Source of the DNA: DAOTXR01 sp034435375
GTDB taxonomy: Bacteria > Chloroflexota > Anaerolineae > Aggregatilineales > UBA3940
Reading direction: 5' to 3'
NCBI GenBank assembly: GCA_034435375.1
Contig: DAOTXR010000031.1
Coordinates: 12,703-76,702, forward strand
Length of the DNA stretch: 64,000 bases
Positions 1 to 10,300 of the stretch are shown one piece after another (the first letter of the stretch is position 1; the number at the start of each line of letters is the position of its first letter). Both the position numbers and the translations under genes were made by a program. Under the pieces are notes generated by a model. It had not been told where the DNA came from, did no database searches, and saw only the letters and a list, made by a program, of their open reading frames with translations.

Positions 1-7
1 GACACAA

Positions 8-43
8 GGGGTGATGCCATCGGTCGTCGGCATCGCCCCTTTT
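8..43 (+). terminator. Rho-independent terminator of a gene left of the window
   Basis: An 11-bp stem (8-18 with 29-39, one G-T pair) with a 10-nt loop is followed by TTTT at 40-43. The T-run lies on the + strand side, so it should end a rightward transcript whose gene lies outside the window. Confidence 0.75.
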
Positions 44-119
44 CTGTGTCAGTGTGTGGTAAGGGTGTGTTGCGTCGGATGGTAGGGGCGTCAACGTCGG
101 CGATCGTGTTCCTGGTGCA

Positions 120-1091
120 CTATCTGTCGACATCAGGGCGAGGATGCTTGCGCGTGGTTGCCTGGGATGCCGGGCCTTCGCCTTCATCCTCATCAAGGCG
201 CAGGCGTGGGAAACCACCGGTGGTGTCCTCCGGCGCAGGCAGGCCGGCAGCCCGGCGGCGGCTCCGGAGGTTGGCCAACTCAGCGCCGTCCTTGGCCGCA
301 TCGGGATGGTTCATCAGGACCTCCAGATCGACGGCGCGGCTGAGCAGCGCCTCAGCTTCGCGCAGCAATCCCAGCTGCTCGTAGAGTCTGGACAGGTTGT
401 AACACGTGATGGCCTCGCCCACCCGGTCGTCGAGACGTTGGCGCAGGTGCAAGGCCCATTCATATGCGGCAATGGCATGCTCGATCTGGCCCATCGCCTC
501 ATAGACCATCGCCAGCGCATGGCGAGTGCTGGCCTCTCCCATCCGATCCTTCAGTTGGAGGCGGATCTGGAGAGCCTGTTCGTGAGTGGCTTGAGCCTCC
601 TTGTAATTTCCTTTGCGGCGTTGCGCCATACCGATCACGTCCAGCGTGGCAGCCTCCCCGGCCCGGTCGCCGACATCCCACAGGATGGCTAATGCCTGCT
701 CGTAGTAGCCCAGTGCACCGTCGAGGTCGCCCTTCTGGTCATGCAGCAGGCCAATACAGTTAAGGGCCGTGGCTTCACGGACGCGCATCCCCAGCATCCG
801 GTACAGTGCTGCCGCCTGTTCATAGACGCGCATGGCGGCGTCGGGGTCGCGGCGCTGCCAGTAAGCAGCGCCCAGGCTGGCGAGCGTCATGGCCTCACCT
901 TCGTGATCGTTGCTGGCCCGGTAAGCTTGCAGCGCCTGCTCATAGAAGCCTGCTGCCTGGTCGGCCCGGCCCAGCGACGAATAAGCCGCGCCAAGCCGGG
1001 CCAGAGCGTCGGCGGGGTTGCTGCGACGGAACTCATCCAACGCATCGCGTCCACCCAACGAGCGGGCAGACGTGGGGTCATCTTTTGTCAT
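120..1091 (-). CDS. TPR-repeat protein
   Basis: A 323-residue cytoplasmic protein made almost wholly of tetratricopeptide repeats. About six 40-residue units carry the A--Y---G--D-A---YEQAL pattern, for example around residues 45-80, 85-120 and 125-160. TPR proteins are scaffolds for protein contacts, and no catalytic domain is visible. The frame is open to 1118, but the ATG at 1091 is preceded by GGAGG seven bases upstream. Its ATGA overlaps the stop of the upstream glycosidase gene, so the two are probably translationally coupled. The charged C-terminal tail after about residue 285 is low-complexity. Partner unknown. Confidence 0.85.
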   Translation of the reverse strand: MTKDDPTSARSLGGRDALDEFRRSNPADALARLGAAYSSLGRADQAAGFYEQALQAYRASNDHEGEAMTLASLGAAYWQRRDPDAAMRVYEQAAALYRMLGMRVREATALNCIGLLHDQKGDLDGALGYYEQALAILWDVGDRAGEAATLDVIGMAQRRKGNYKEAQATHEQALQIRLQLKDRMGEASTRHALAMVYEAMGQIEHAIAAYEWALHLRQRLDDRVGEAITCYNLSRLYEQLGLLREAEALLSRAVDLEVLMNHPDAAKDGAELANLRSRRRAAGLPAPEDTTGGFPRLRLDEDEGEGPASQATTRKHPRPDVDR

Positions 1092-2521
1092 GGCTGACCT
1101 CCATATCGGATCACGCACTCCGGCGTGGTGGGGTGGTGGATCAGAAGCCAGCCACGCACCACCTTGCTAGAGATGCGCTGGGTGCCTGTTGCACGCAGGT
1201 TGACGGCGATCAGGTAGATTCCTGGCTGAGCATTGCGTGCGTCAACAAACACCTCAACCTCGTCGCCGTCATTAGCTGTGGTGACACTCGTCCACACCGT
1301 GGGACGGCCTGGCGCATTGGCCGCCTCGATCTGCACCTCGAACTCGCCGGGATAGCCCGCATTGTAGACTGTGAAGCTTCCCAGCCGCAGCAAGCCAGCG
1401 CATCCCGCCTCCGCTGTGCGGACCAGCCGATGTGCGACCGCCCCGATGGCGGGGCGGTATTCGATGGGTGGGGGCTTGGGCACGTTCTGGATCGCCTGGA
1501 CCGCCGGCAGCAGCGATCCGTCGCGGTTCAGGATGCCAAACCAACGCAGGTGGCTGCACAGCGGCTCGTAGCTGTAGTCCTGGTACAGATTCCAGTTTAG
1601 GTTCCACACGAACATCGGCCCGGCCCATGGCCAGTTCTGGTCGGCAAAGCGAAAGGCGCGAGCGATGTAGTCAGCCTGCGTATCGCGCGAGACCGCCATC
1701 CAGGCGAACTCTTTGAACGATGGATCGGCAGTGCAATCAAACCCCTCCTCACCGGGGCTGCGCACCCAGCCGAACTCAGTGATCCAGACCTGGCGGCCCT
1801 GCACACCGTTGCGGAGCAGCAGATCGTACATCACCTCGGCGCGGCGGAAGGAGAAGGGTTGACGGTAGGGATCGACTTCAGGGGGCTGGTTGAAGCCATA
1901 AGGGTGGTAGCCCCAGGCGTCGAAGCAGCTGGCCACACCGTGGTTAAACATCTGCTGGGCATACTCCAGGTCGTTGATGTTAAACCCGTCAGGGGTGCCA
2001 GCGGTAGGGGCCAGCCCTCCCGACACTACGATCATATGAGGCCGGACCTGCTTAAAAACTCGGTAGGCTGCGCACAGCGCCTGGGTAAAGGCCGCCGGGT
2101 CGGGTTTCTGATTGCCCCACTCGCGGCCCAGGTTTGGCTCATTGCCGATCTCGACGGCATCCACACCGGCGGCGTCAAGCTCGTTGGCCAGGTTGTAAAG
2201 GCCAGCCACCCAGGCGTCGTCAGGCCAGTGTCGCAGATCGATGCGATACAACACGCGCTGCTGGGGATAGTCGCGCAACTGGTCGGTGGAATAGACCTTG
2301 ACCCAGTCCATCCCCATCTGGGTGAGGAGGTCAGGGCGTGAGGGGAGCCAAGGCCCTACACTGATCCCATACCCGCCTGGCCGCACAAAGTCCTCCGGAT
2401 CGGCTTGGGCGGCAGGGATAGCAGTGCGATAAACAGCAACCAGCAGTGCGAAAGGGAGCACGATGCTGAGACCCACCTGCACGAAGCGGCGGAGTGTCGA
2501 TGTGCAGCTGGAAGTTCGCAT
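1088..2521 (-). CDS. Secreted or membrane-anchored clan GH-A glycoside hydrolase-like protein
   Basis: A 477-residue protein with an N-terminal hydrophobic segment (about residues 12-32) that exports or anchors it. It is followed by a TIM-barrel domain with the two clan GH-A hallmarks: the acid/base Glu in GNEPN (E128) and the nucleophile Glu in WITEFGW (E249). The HPYGF segment between them also fits such barrels. A C-terminal beta-sandwich (from about residue 370) may bind substrate or the wall. Substrate cannot be told. The frame runs on to 2680, but that end lies inside tRNA-Glu, so the ATG at 2521 was chosen. The stop overlaps the start of the TPR gene by ATGA. Confidence 0.82.
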   Translation of the reverse strand: MRTSSCTSTLRRFVQVGLSIVLPFALLVAVYRTAIPAAQADPEDFVRPGGYGISVGPWLPSRPDLLTQMGMDWVKVYSTDQLRDYPQQRVLYRIDLRHWPDDAWVAGLYNLANELDAAGVDAVEIGNEPNLGREWGNQKPDPAAFTQALCAAYRVFKQVRPHMIVVSGGLAPTAGTPDGFNINDLEYAQQMFNHGVASCFDAWGYHPYGFNQPPEVDPYRQPFSFRRAEVMYDLLLRNGVQGRQVWITEFGWVRSPGEEGFDCTADPSFKEFAWMAVSRDTQADYIARAFRFADQNWPWAGPMFVWNLNWNLYQDYSYEPLCSHLRWFGILNRDGSLLPAVQAIQNVPKPPPIEYRPAIGAVAHRLVRTAEAGCAGLLRLGSFTVYNAGYPGEFEVQIEAANAPGRPTVWTSVTTANDGDEVEVFVDARNAQPGIYLIAVNLRATGTQRISSKVVRGWLLIHHPTTPECVIRYGGQP

Positions 2522-2588
2522 ATTCCAAGGGTACCAGCACCGCGCTTTCTTCGCCAGTGCGAAGATGACCCCTGAGATAGCCCGCCAT

Positions 2589-2616
2589 TTGACATGGCTG
2601 CTCAATGGGGTACAAT
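2589..2616 (+). promoter_or_regulatory. Promoter of tRNA-Glu
   Basis: A consensus TTGACA box (2589-2594) and a TACAAT box (2611-2616) are 16 bp apart. The predicted start is near 2623, just ahead of the tRNA at 2636. Confidence 0.8.
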
Positions 2617-2635
2617 TGCCGCGTTGTAGACCCAC

Positions 2636-2708
2636 GCCCCCATCGTCTAGAGGACTAGGACGCGGCCCTTTCAAGGCCAAAACAGGAGTTCGAATCTCCT
2701 TGGGGGCA
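2636..2708 (+). tRNA. tRNA-Glu (TTC)
   Basis: A 73-nt cloverleaf. The acceptor stem pairs 2636-2642 with 2701-2707, with discriminator A at 2708. The loop CTTTCAA gives anticodon TTC, and the T arm contains GTTCGAATC. The top anticodon-stem pair is a C-A mismatch; all other stems pair. No CCA is encoded. Confidence 0.93.
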
Positions 2709-2994
2709 TTCCGTCTACGCTCTGTACCAGGCGCGGGACACCGGAGGTGTTTTGCGCCTGGATGTGTTTGTCTTGCTGCCGCGCTGCCGACTGCAAGGAC
2801 ACAGGGATATCCAGCACTGCCTGTGGGGTGTGATCGAGGGGACGAAAAGCAGACATGCCGAACCGCCTTTTTGCCTCAGATCGAGGTCCGGCTCCGCCAG
2901 CCGCTGAATGCAATGCGGCAGGCCCCGGAACTGCTCGACCGCTTTGGATGGCCCCTTCTTGGGCCGTCGACGATTCGGAACACGTCTGCTGAGG

Positions 2995-3066
2995 TACCCC
3001 CAGCAGGACTCGAACCTGCGCCTCAGCCTCCGGAGGGCCGCGCTCTATCCTCTGAGCTATGGGGGC
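2995..3066 (-). tRNA. tRNA-Arg (CCG)
   Basis: Read on the minus strand, the acceptor pairs 3060-3066 with 2996-3002, with discriminator A at 2995. The anticodon loop CTCCGGA gives CCG, and the T loop is GTTCGAGTC. About 290 bp without a gene separate it from tRNA-Glu; nothing else was seen there. Confidence 0.92.
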
Positions 3067-3088
3067 ATATGTCTGTCTACGCCCCAAA

Positions 3089-3097
3089 ATTATAACA
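3089..3097 (-). promoter_or_regulatory. Extended -10 promoter of tRNA-Arg(CCG)
   Basis: On the minus strand TGT precedes TATAAT (3089-3094), an extended -10 box. No good -35 box is present. The start would fall near 3082, about 16 bp before the tRNA. Confidence 0.6.
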
Positions 3098-3152
3098 CCT
3101 TTTGCCCCAACGTGCGATTCCCGGATGTTGCCTGTGCCTGCGCAGAGACGGG

Positions 3153-4190
3153 TCAAGGTCCGGCCTCCGCGCTGATGGTCACCAGTACGTCTGTGTACTC
3201 GGCCAGTGTGTGTCCCTCGGCGGCAGGCTGATTGCGTGGGATAAGCCCTCGCAGCACATACGACTCCCCCTCGGCCAGCGCGTCGTGCGGCCCCAAATTG
3301 AGCACTAGCAGCAGAGAGCCATCGCTGCCAAAAAATGCGATGTTTTGGTAGACAATTCGTACTGGTCTGCCTGTGATGTTCGTGACGGTCGTCTCGTAGG
3401 TATAGGTTGTCTGGTCAAGACCCACTGCCGGGTGGCTGATGTCCAACATCACGGGGTAGCCTGGTTCCCCTGCCTGAGCCGCAACCACCGTTCCGACGGC
3501 GTGCACCTGAAGCGTCATCCAACCGATGATGACGGGATCGTTGGGGGAGATCGGCGTCGTCGCACCAGGTCGAGTGTCGTAAGGAACCAAATGCAGGCTG
3601 AGCGGCTTGGCCTCCCCCACTCTTGCGCCATCCAGCCTGGTGAAGACCAGGCTCACATCTCTGACCGGCTGGTCGGTTGGGTTGCTGACGTCCGCCATCA
3701 GGACATCGCCGTCTGGCTGCCGGATGCGACGCACTTGAGCCACCACCAGCTCAACCATGCCATCTAGGCCAGTCAATGGCGCCACGGTGGGAGTCTCAGT
3801 AGGTGGCACTGGCGATGGAGTCAGCAACACAGAAGGATCATCCACATAAGTGGGCGTGGGACCTGCTGGGGTAGGAGAAGCAGCAGTCACAAGGCGCGTC
3901 GGCTGACTTGTGGTAGCTTCGGGGGGAGGCGCCGTCGTCGATTCGAGTTCGGGTGTGAAGGTTAGGCTGGCCATCGCCGGAGCGGGCGAAGATGTGGCCA
4001 TCCTCGAAGGCGGTGTGGCGGCCTCGACCTGACTTCCTGCCGTGGTGACATCTCCTGCGTTTTTCGTCTCGGTGGCTCCAGGCGCTGGAGCAGCCAAAGA
4101 TGAGGCCAGCAGTCCAGCCAACACCGCCAGGGTCAGCGCCAGCGCCACACCGAACACGACGATCACCATCTGCCGCCATCCAATTCGCAT
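3153..4190 (-). CDS. Membrane-anchored protein with Pro/Thr-rich linker and FxLYD-like domain
   Basis: A 345-residue protein. The N-terminus (residues 1-35) is one hydrophobic helix, so the rest is probably outside the cell. A long Thr/Pro/Ala-rich linker (about 40-135) follows, then a C-terminal half of two beta-rich stretches starting near VELVVAQVRR and near VGLDQTTYTYE. These resemble the FxLYD/DUF3426 type of small beta-sandwich (tentative). The ATG at 4190 has GAGGGAG just upstream and was preferred to an in-frame GTG at 4202. It lies downstream of the giant subtilase gene but is separated from it by a terminator hairpin. No enzyme motif was seen. Confidence 0.8.
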   Translation of the reverse strand: MRIGWRQMVIVVFGVALALTLAVLAGLLASSLAAPAPGATETKNAGDVTTAGSQVEAATPPSRMATSSPAPAMASLTFTPELESTTAPPPEATTSQPTRLVTAASPTPAGPTPTYVDDPSVLLTPSPVPPTETPTVAPLTGLDGMVELVVAQVRRIRQPDGDVLMADVSNPTDQPVRDVSLVFTRLDGARVGEAKPLSLHLVPYDTRPGATTPISPNDPVIIGWMTLQVHAVGTVVAAQAGEPGYPVMLDISHPAVGLDQTTYTYETTVTNITGRPVRIVYQNIAFFGSDGSLLLVLNLGPHDALAEGESYVLRGLIPRNQPAAEGHTLAEYTDVLVTISAEAGP

Positions 4191-4228
4191 GGTCTCCCTC
4201 ACCCAGCACTCCTGTTGTGGGCAAGCAA

Positions 4229-4258
4229 GAGGAGACAGGACAGGTTACCTGTCTCCTC
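4229..4258 (-). terminator. Terminator hairpin after the subtilase gene
   Basis: An 11-bp perfect stem (4229-4239 with 4248-4258) with an 8-nt loop sits 65 bp past the stop of the leftward gene ending at 4324. On the minus strand it is followed by TTGCTTG, a weak T-tract. Confidence 0.6.
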
Positions 4259-4323
4259 GGTTCTCCGAGTGGGGGCGCGGCAGTTCTGCGTTGTGCATCG
4301 TTGCCGCGCTCTCTTCCGGGTCA

Positions 4324-7300
4324 TTATTGGGGTGCGCTCAGTCCGTAGATCGTGCCGTTCTTGCTGGGCACGAACAGCCAGCCGTCATTGCTCACAATGA
4401 TGCCGCCGGTCTGCGTGCCCTGCGTCGCCACCTTCTTGTCGAAGACGACAGGCGCCCACCACGGGCCATAGCGGTAGTAGGCGTGCAGATATCCCATGCT
4501 GTCCAGCACGTAGCTCCAGCCGTTGTCGTCGATCACCGGAGAGGCGCTCCCCAGGGTGGCTGTGTAGGACCGATACTGCCAGTTCACCAGCGTGTTGGCA
4601 TCGCTGTTCCAGTTGATCTGATAGAAACGCATCCCGGCAGTGAAAACGATGAGATCGGCGTCGTAGCTGGTCGTGTATGGGTCGTCCTGGACTGCCGGCG
4701 CTACACCGTCACTGACTGCGCCCACGGTACCGCCGCCATAGGCCAACTGGGGCGCGTGTGCACCCGCCGCTGGATCGAGCCGGTACAGGTAGCCCAGGCT
4801 GTTCAGCACCCACAGGTTGTCGTTATACAGCACCGGTGTGGTGTTGACTGTACCCGTCGTCCCGATCTGGATCGGCCAGCCGGAGATCGGCTCCCCTGTG
4901 GCCAGGTTGAAGGCGTAGACCTTGTTGGCCGATCCGACGAAAAGGCGGTTGTTCGTGAGGTCAAGCGCCGGCGACGAAGCTCCGGTGCCGGCCCCCAGCG
5001 GCCTCGTCCAGCGCCGCGTTCCGTTCCAGTACACCGCGTGCAGGTTGTCGGTGGCGGCGTCCTCAACCACGTAGATCGTGCCGTCTGGCCCGATCACTGG
5101 CGAGGACTTGGAGATGTCGCCGCCCAGGTCGATGCGCCAGACGAACCGCATCAGCTTCCCTTCGACGATGGCCGAGGGGTCAGGCGTCGCCTCAAGCGCA
5201 TACAGGAAGCCATCCTTGGCCCCCACGATCACCCACACGACATCGTTGCTGCACGTGGTCTGATCGACGCAGCCGTCGCCCCCATAGCTTTGCACCAACA
5301 GCGCCGGTGAGGCCCCCCCACTGGGTGCTCCTGCTGTGCCAAGGTTGAAGACCCACTGGAGCTGGCCATCTGCTCCACGCGCAAACAGGTACTGGCCGCT
5401 GGTATAGAACAGCTCTCCGTTGGGGAAGTCGTTGGTTGCCGGGCCAAGCACTGGGGTGCGCGGCGGTGTGAAGGGTGCGTTGGTACGCGACCACTGCACG
5501 GTCGGCGTGCGATGCCCGGCTCCATGGGGATTGTAGCCAGTGTGCCCGTGGTCGTGCTGGAACATCGGCCACTGCGCCTCAACATACAGGTTGCAGTCAG
5601 CGCAGGCCACCGGCACTGCCGGGCCGAAGCGCCGCAGGTTGTCGTCGGCTGAGGGCACAACCAAGTACCCATTGGCGTCAATCGCCAACGCGCCTGCCGC
5701 GCTGCTGACCGAGGTGCCCACGCCGATGCGCTTGGGCCAGCCGCTGCCGTCAACGGCGTTCCAGGCGGGCGTCAGAGATGCCATAGTGTTGCCGTCCACA
5801 CCATACAGCCAGCCGTCGGCTCCGCCGATGAACACCTGGTTGTTGCTATCGACCAGCGGGGTTGCATTGGCGAAGTTGGTTGTAAGCGTCCCCAGCGTCA
5901 GGCTAGACAACCCGCCGCCGTTGGTATCGTATCGGTACAGGTACTTGCTCACGCCGAAGTACAGATAGAAGTAGTCGTTGGGATCGTCGTACTCGTAGGC
6001 TGCCAGCGATGCCGCCCCAACCGTGCCGGTCACGCTCGCCACCTGGGTTGCCCCGCTGCCGTCCTCCACCTGCACACGATACAGCTTGCCGGTGCTGGTT
6101 AGGGCGTACACGTAGTCTGTCCCGGTCGGGCGGTCGATCACCAGAGGAGCGCCGGGGATCGGGCTACCCAGACTCGCCGACCACACCACGGCTCCCGTCT
6201 CGGCGTTGATGGCATATAGCTTGTCTGCCCCGACCAGCACGAGGTCGGCGGCAGCGCCATCGTAGAAGGATGGAGACGAGGTCCCGCTGCCCGCGCCGAG
6301 CGGCCTGCTCCAGACCAATCCGCCGTTCCACACATTGATGGCGTGCAACCGGTCGATAGCTGCGTCCTCCAGCACGTACACCAAGCCGCCACGCCCGGCC
6401 AGCGCCGACGCCCTAGAAGCATCCAGGCCCACATCTACCGACCACCATGGTGCGCTCACCCATTGGTGATCTGCCTGGTCGGTTGCGCCATAGGCCCGCA
6501 CCACGCCCAGCTTATCGGCCACAATCACACGAACCTCGTCGTCGGTCAGGTCGGCGGGGGTGGCGTTGGGATCGAGCTGCACCACGGCTGGCGCAGCGTA
6601 GCCACTCACCCCGCTTGTGGCCCCCAGGTCCCAGGTCTTGACGATCGAGTGGGTGCTCGCGTCCAGCGCATACAGGGTGCGTCCGGCCACGTAGTACACC
6701 ACGCCGTCTGGGTATGTGCCATCGTTCCACGGCATGTCCACTGCGCCAATGACTGGCGGCCTGACATCGCCGCCTGACAGCACAGCCCACTGCTCCACCG
6801 AGTTGCCAGGCAGCGCCACGGTTGCAGCGCCCTGGCGCTGGTTGTTGCGCTGGAAGAGCGGCCACTGCCCAACCGCGTAGTCGGTGGTGGTGCCATCGTT
6901 TCCACTGTAGGCATAGACGTGCAGTCGTCCGTTCTGCGATGGCCAGATCAGCAGGTCGAAGTTGAGGAAAGCGCCCGATCCAGCCATGCTGCCGCCGTTG
7001 AGGCCGCTCACCCACAGGGCAGGGCCGATGATGTGATCCTGCGGCCCGACCACGTAGAGCTTCTGGACGGTTGAGCCAATGTAGATCGCGTCGTCACCCG
7101 CCAGCGGCGTTGAGTCGCCCAGATCGCCGGCCAACACCACCGTGTAGAGCTGGCCGTCGTCTGGCCCGCCCCGCACATACTGGTACAGCGTGGCACCCAC
7201 CCCGAACGCGGTCCGGGTGTGCCAGCCTGCCGTGCACGGGTCGGAGCTGTCGTTGCAAACTGCCAGCACCAGCGGCGCTGCCGACTTGCCCGTGCCGGTC

Positions 7301-10300
7301 ACATCGGTCAGCAGGGTAGAAGCGCCGTCTCCCGCCACGTGATACAGGGCTGCTGCCTTGTTGACCACGTAGTAGCCATCGAACGTGCTATCGGGCAGCC
7401 AGCGCACCACCGGCGAGCCGTCGGTGGCCCCTACCGTCGTGGCGGGGAAGCCCGTCACAACCGATCCATCGGTCAGGTTGAAGGCATACAGGCCACCGCC
7501 GCCTCCCACCACAACCACGTCGTCGCCGGCGCTGCCGGGCGTATTGTTGTCGTTGATGGCCGGGGAGGAGGTGCCGCTGGAGGAACCAATGGGCTGCGAC
7601 CACAGCACCGTGCCCTTGAAGTCCAGCGCGATCAGCCGGTCGGCAGCAGGCGCAGCGTTGTCCTCCACCACCAGGATGATGCCCTGATCGGACACAGCCG
7701 GCGAAGCCTTCGAGATGTTGTTCCCTACATCGATCTTCCACAGCAGGCTGCCGTTGCTGGCCCTCACGGCGTGCAGAATGCCGTCCGAGCCGCCTACCAG
7801 GATGATGATCTGGTCGCCTGGCGGGCGGGAGGTGTCTCTCAGCAGGGCAGGCATGGCAAAGGCCGTCGAAGTCACCGCCGGTCCGAGCGCATACTTGTAC
7901 TCAACGCCGTTGGGCTGTAGCCAGATGGGTGTATTGCTCCACAGGCTGCGGGCGACCAGGGAGGCCCCAGCCACAAAGTAGATCCTCTCCTCAGCCGGGT
8001 CGGTGATCTCGTCGACCACCGGCGGGCGGATTGCGCCGGTCAGGCTATACATGCGCGTCTCGCGGGTCAGCGCCCCGCCGCCGCCGTGGATGCTGGGGTG
8101 ATGCGAGGCTGCACGCTGGAACATTGGCCAGTAGGTATCAGCCACACTGCAGGTCAGGCACAGCCCTTCTGCCGTCCCGAAGGCACGCAGGTTGTCGTCG
8201 GCTGAGGGCCACAGCAGGATGCCGCCCTGCGGATTCTGGGCAATGGCTCCCGCATTTGCCATCGAGCCGGCGCCGGTGAAGACCAGCGTAGCGGTCGAGC
8301 CTGCCCGCGTGACCTTCCACAGCTTGTTGTTGCTGGTGCCGACGAAGACGTTGCCCGCGCCATCTACTACCGGCGTGCTGTTAGTCGTCAGGCCGCTCAG
8401 CGGAATGGGCGTGGCCGTGCTGCCGCCGATGTCCCAGCGGTATAGCTTGCCGCCCAACGTCCAATACAAGTAGCCCGATGTCCCGCCGCCGGGATCGAAG
8501 GCCAACGAGCCGGACCCGCTGCCCGACGGGGCGTCGTAGACCAGCGTCGCCCCACCGCCGCTCAACGGCACACGGTACAGATCGCCCAGGCTGTTGAGCG
8601 CATACACGTTCGAACCGTCCACGATCAGTGGCGCACCCGGCACGGTTGTTGTCGTCGCACCCAGGGTGTAGCCCGCCGCATCCCAACCGGGGCAGGCCGT
8701 GCCGTTGGTCTGCAAGAAGCCGTACAGATTCTTGCCGCCCACATAGATGCAGCCGCTGGTTTCATCGTAAGCAGGGGAAGATGTCCCTGCCGCTGCGCCA
8801 AGGTTGGCCGTCCAACGCACCGAACCGGTGTGCGAGACGGCGATCAGGCGGTCGGTGGTCCCATCCTCGACCACGTACACCGTCCCGTCCGCGCCGATGG
8901 TCGGCGACGCTTTGGAAATATTGGCCCCCACGTCGGTGGCCCAGATGCGCGCGCCGGTCAGCGCATTCACCGCGTGCAACACGCCGTCCTTCCCACCGAC
9001 GTACACCACACCGTCCTCGAAGCCGGGAGCGTCGGTGTTGTCGTCGGCCAGGGCTGGCGCGGCAAACCCGGCTGGCGTGCCTGCCACACCCAGGTCATAC
9101 GACCACGCCAGCGTGCGGGTGGCCAGGTCGAGCGCGCGCAGGTAGCGGCCCGTCACAAAGTAGGCAATGCCCTGCGGATAATCCGTCAGACCGTATTCGC
9201 CTACCACCGGTGGGAACACATCGCCGCCCGGCGCGCGGGCCCACAGGAGTGTTGCCGCTGCCAGGGTGTCGGTGCTGTGGCCCTGGTTGTACTGACCTTG
9301 CTGGAAGAGCGGCCAGTGAGAGCCGGACTCAGGTCCGCAGGTTGGGCAGCTACCTGGCGGCGTGCCGTAAATGTATAGCGAGTCGTTCGACGAGGGCACA
9401 AACAGCTGCCCGCTGATAGGCGAGATAGCGAACCCGGCTGCCGTGCTGACCCCTGCCACTTTGGGCCAGCCGGAGAGCGCCGTCATGGACGCGCCGTTGA
9501 CGCCGTACACCTTGCCGTCGGTTGAGCCGATGAAGACGTTTCCGGCGCTGTCAACTACCGGTGTGGCGTCGGTCAGGCTGCCACCCAGCAGCAGGGGGGA
9601 GACGCCGCCGCTCGTGTAGTAGCGGTACAGCGTGGCAACGTGGCCCCAATACAGGTAGAAATGCGTGCCGCCATCGCTCTGGGCGGCCAGCGAACCGGCA
9701 GCGTGGGCACCCACAGGCGCATCGTAGAGGCGTATAGCAACGCCGGTGGTCGGATTTGCACTGTACAGGTCGCCCAGGCTGTTGACGACGTACACCGTCC
9801 ATGTTCCGCCGGGGTTGATCACCAGCGGTGTGGAGGGCACGGTGGCTGCTTCTGCGCCGGTCTTGATCGCGCTTGACCACTTGACGCCGCCCCAGATGGT
9901 CACGGCGTACAGCTTGTCGGCGCCAACAAAGATCAGGTCATCTTCGGTGCCGCCGGAGGCCGGGTTGGACCAGTACACTGGCGAGGAGGTGCCCGCGCCT
10001 GACCCCAACGTGATAGCCCATCCCAGCGAGCAGTCGGAATTGAGGGCGATCAGCCGGTCGTTGGTGGCATCCTCGACGAAGTAGATTCGACCGTCAGCGC
10101 CGATGACAGGCGACGCTTTGCTCAGGTTGGCGCCCAGGTCGACAGACCGGCACACTGGTTGCAGGCCCGCTATGCCGGGGTCGGCGTCGCCGTCGATGCC
10201 GTCCAGCTTATAGACGTAGCCATCAGCGCTGCCGACGTAGATGTACAGCTCGTCGTCGGCAGGATTGCCCGGCGTGCCGCTGTCGTTGTAGTCAGTCATT

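Noticed and set aside
4042..5310. 422-codon open frame on the + strand opposite the subtilase gene
   Set aside because: Shadow of a GC-rich coding strand: the opposite frame has clear propeller motifs and this one has none and no ribosome site.
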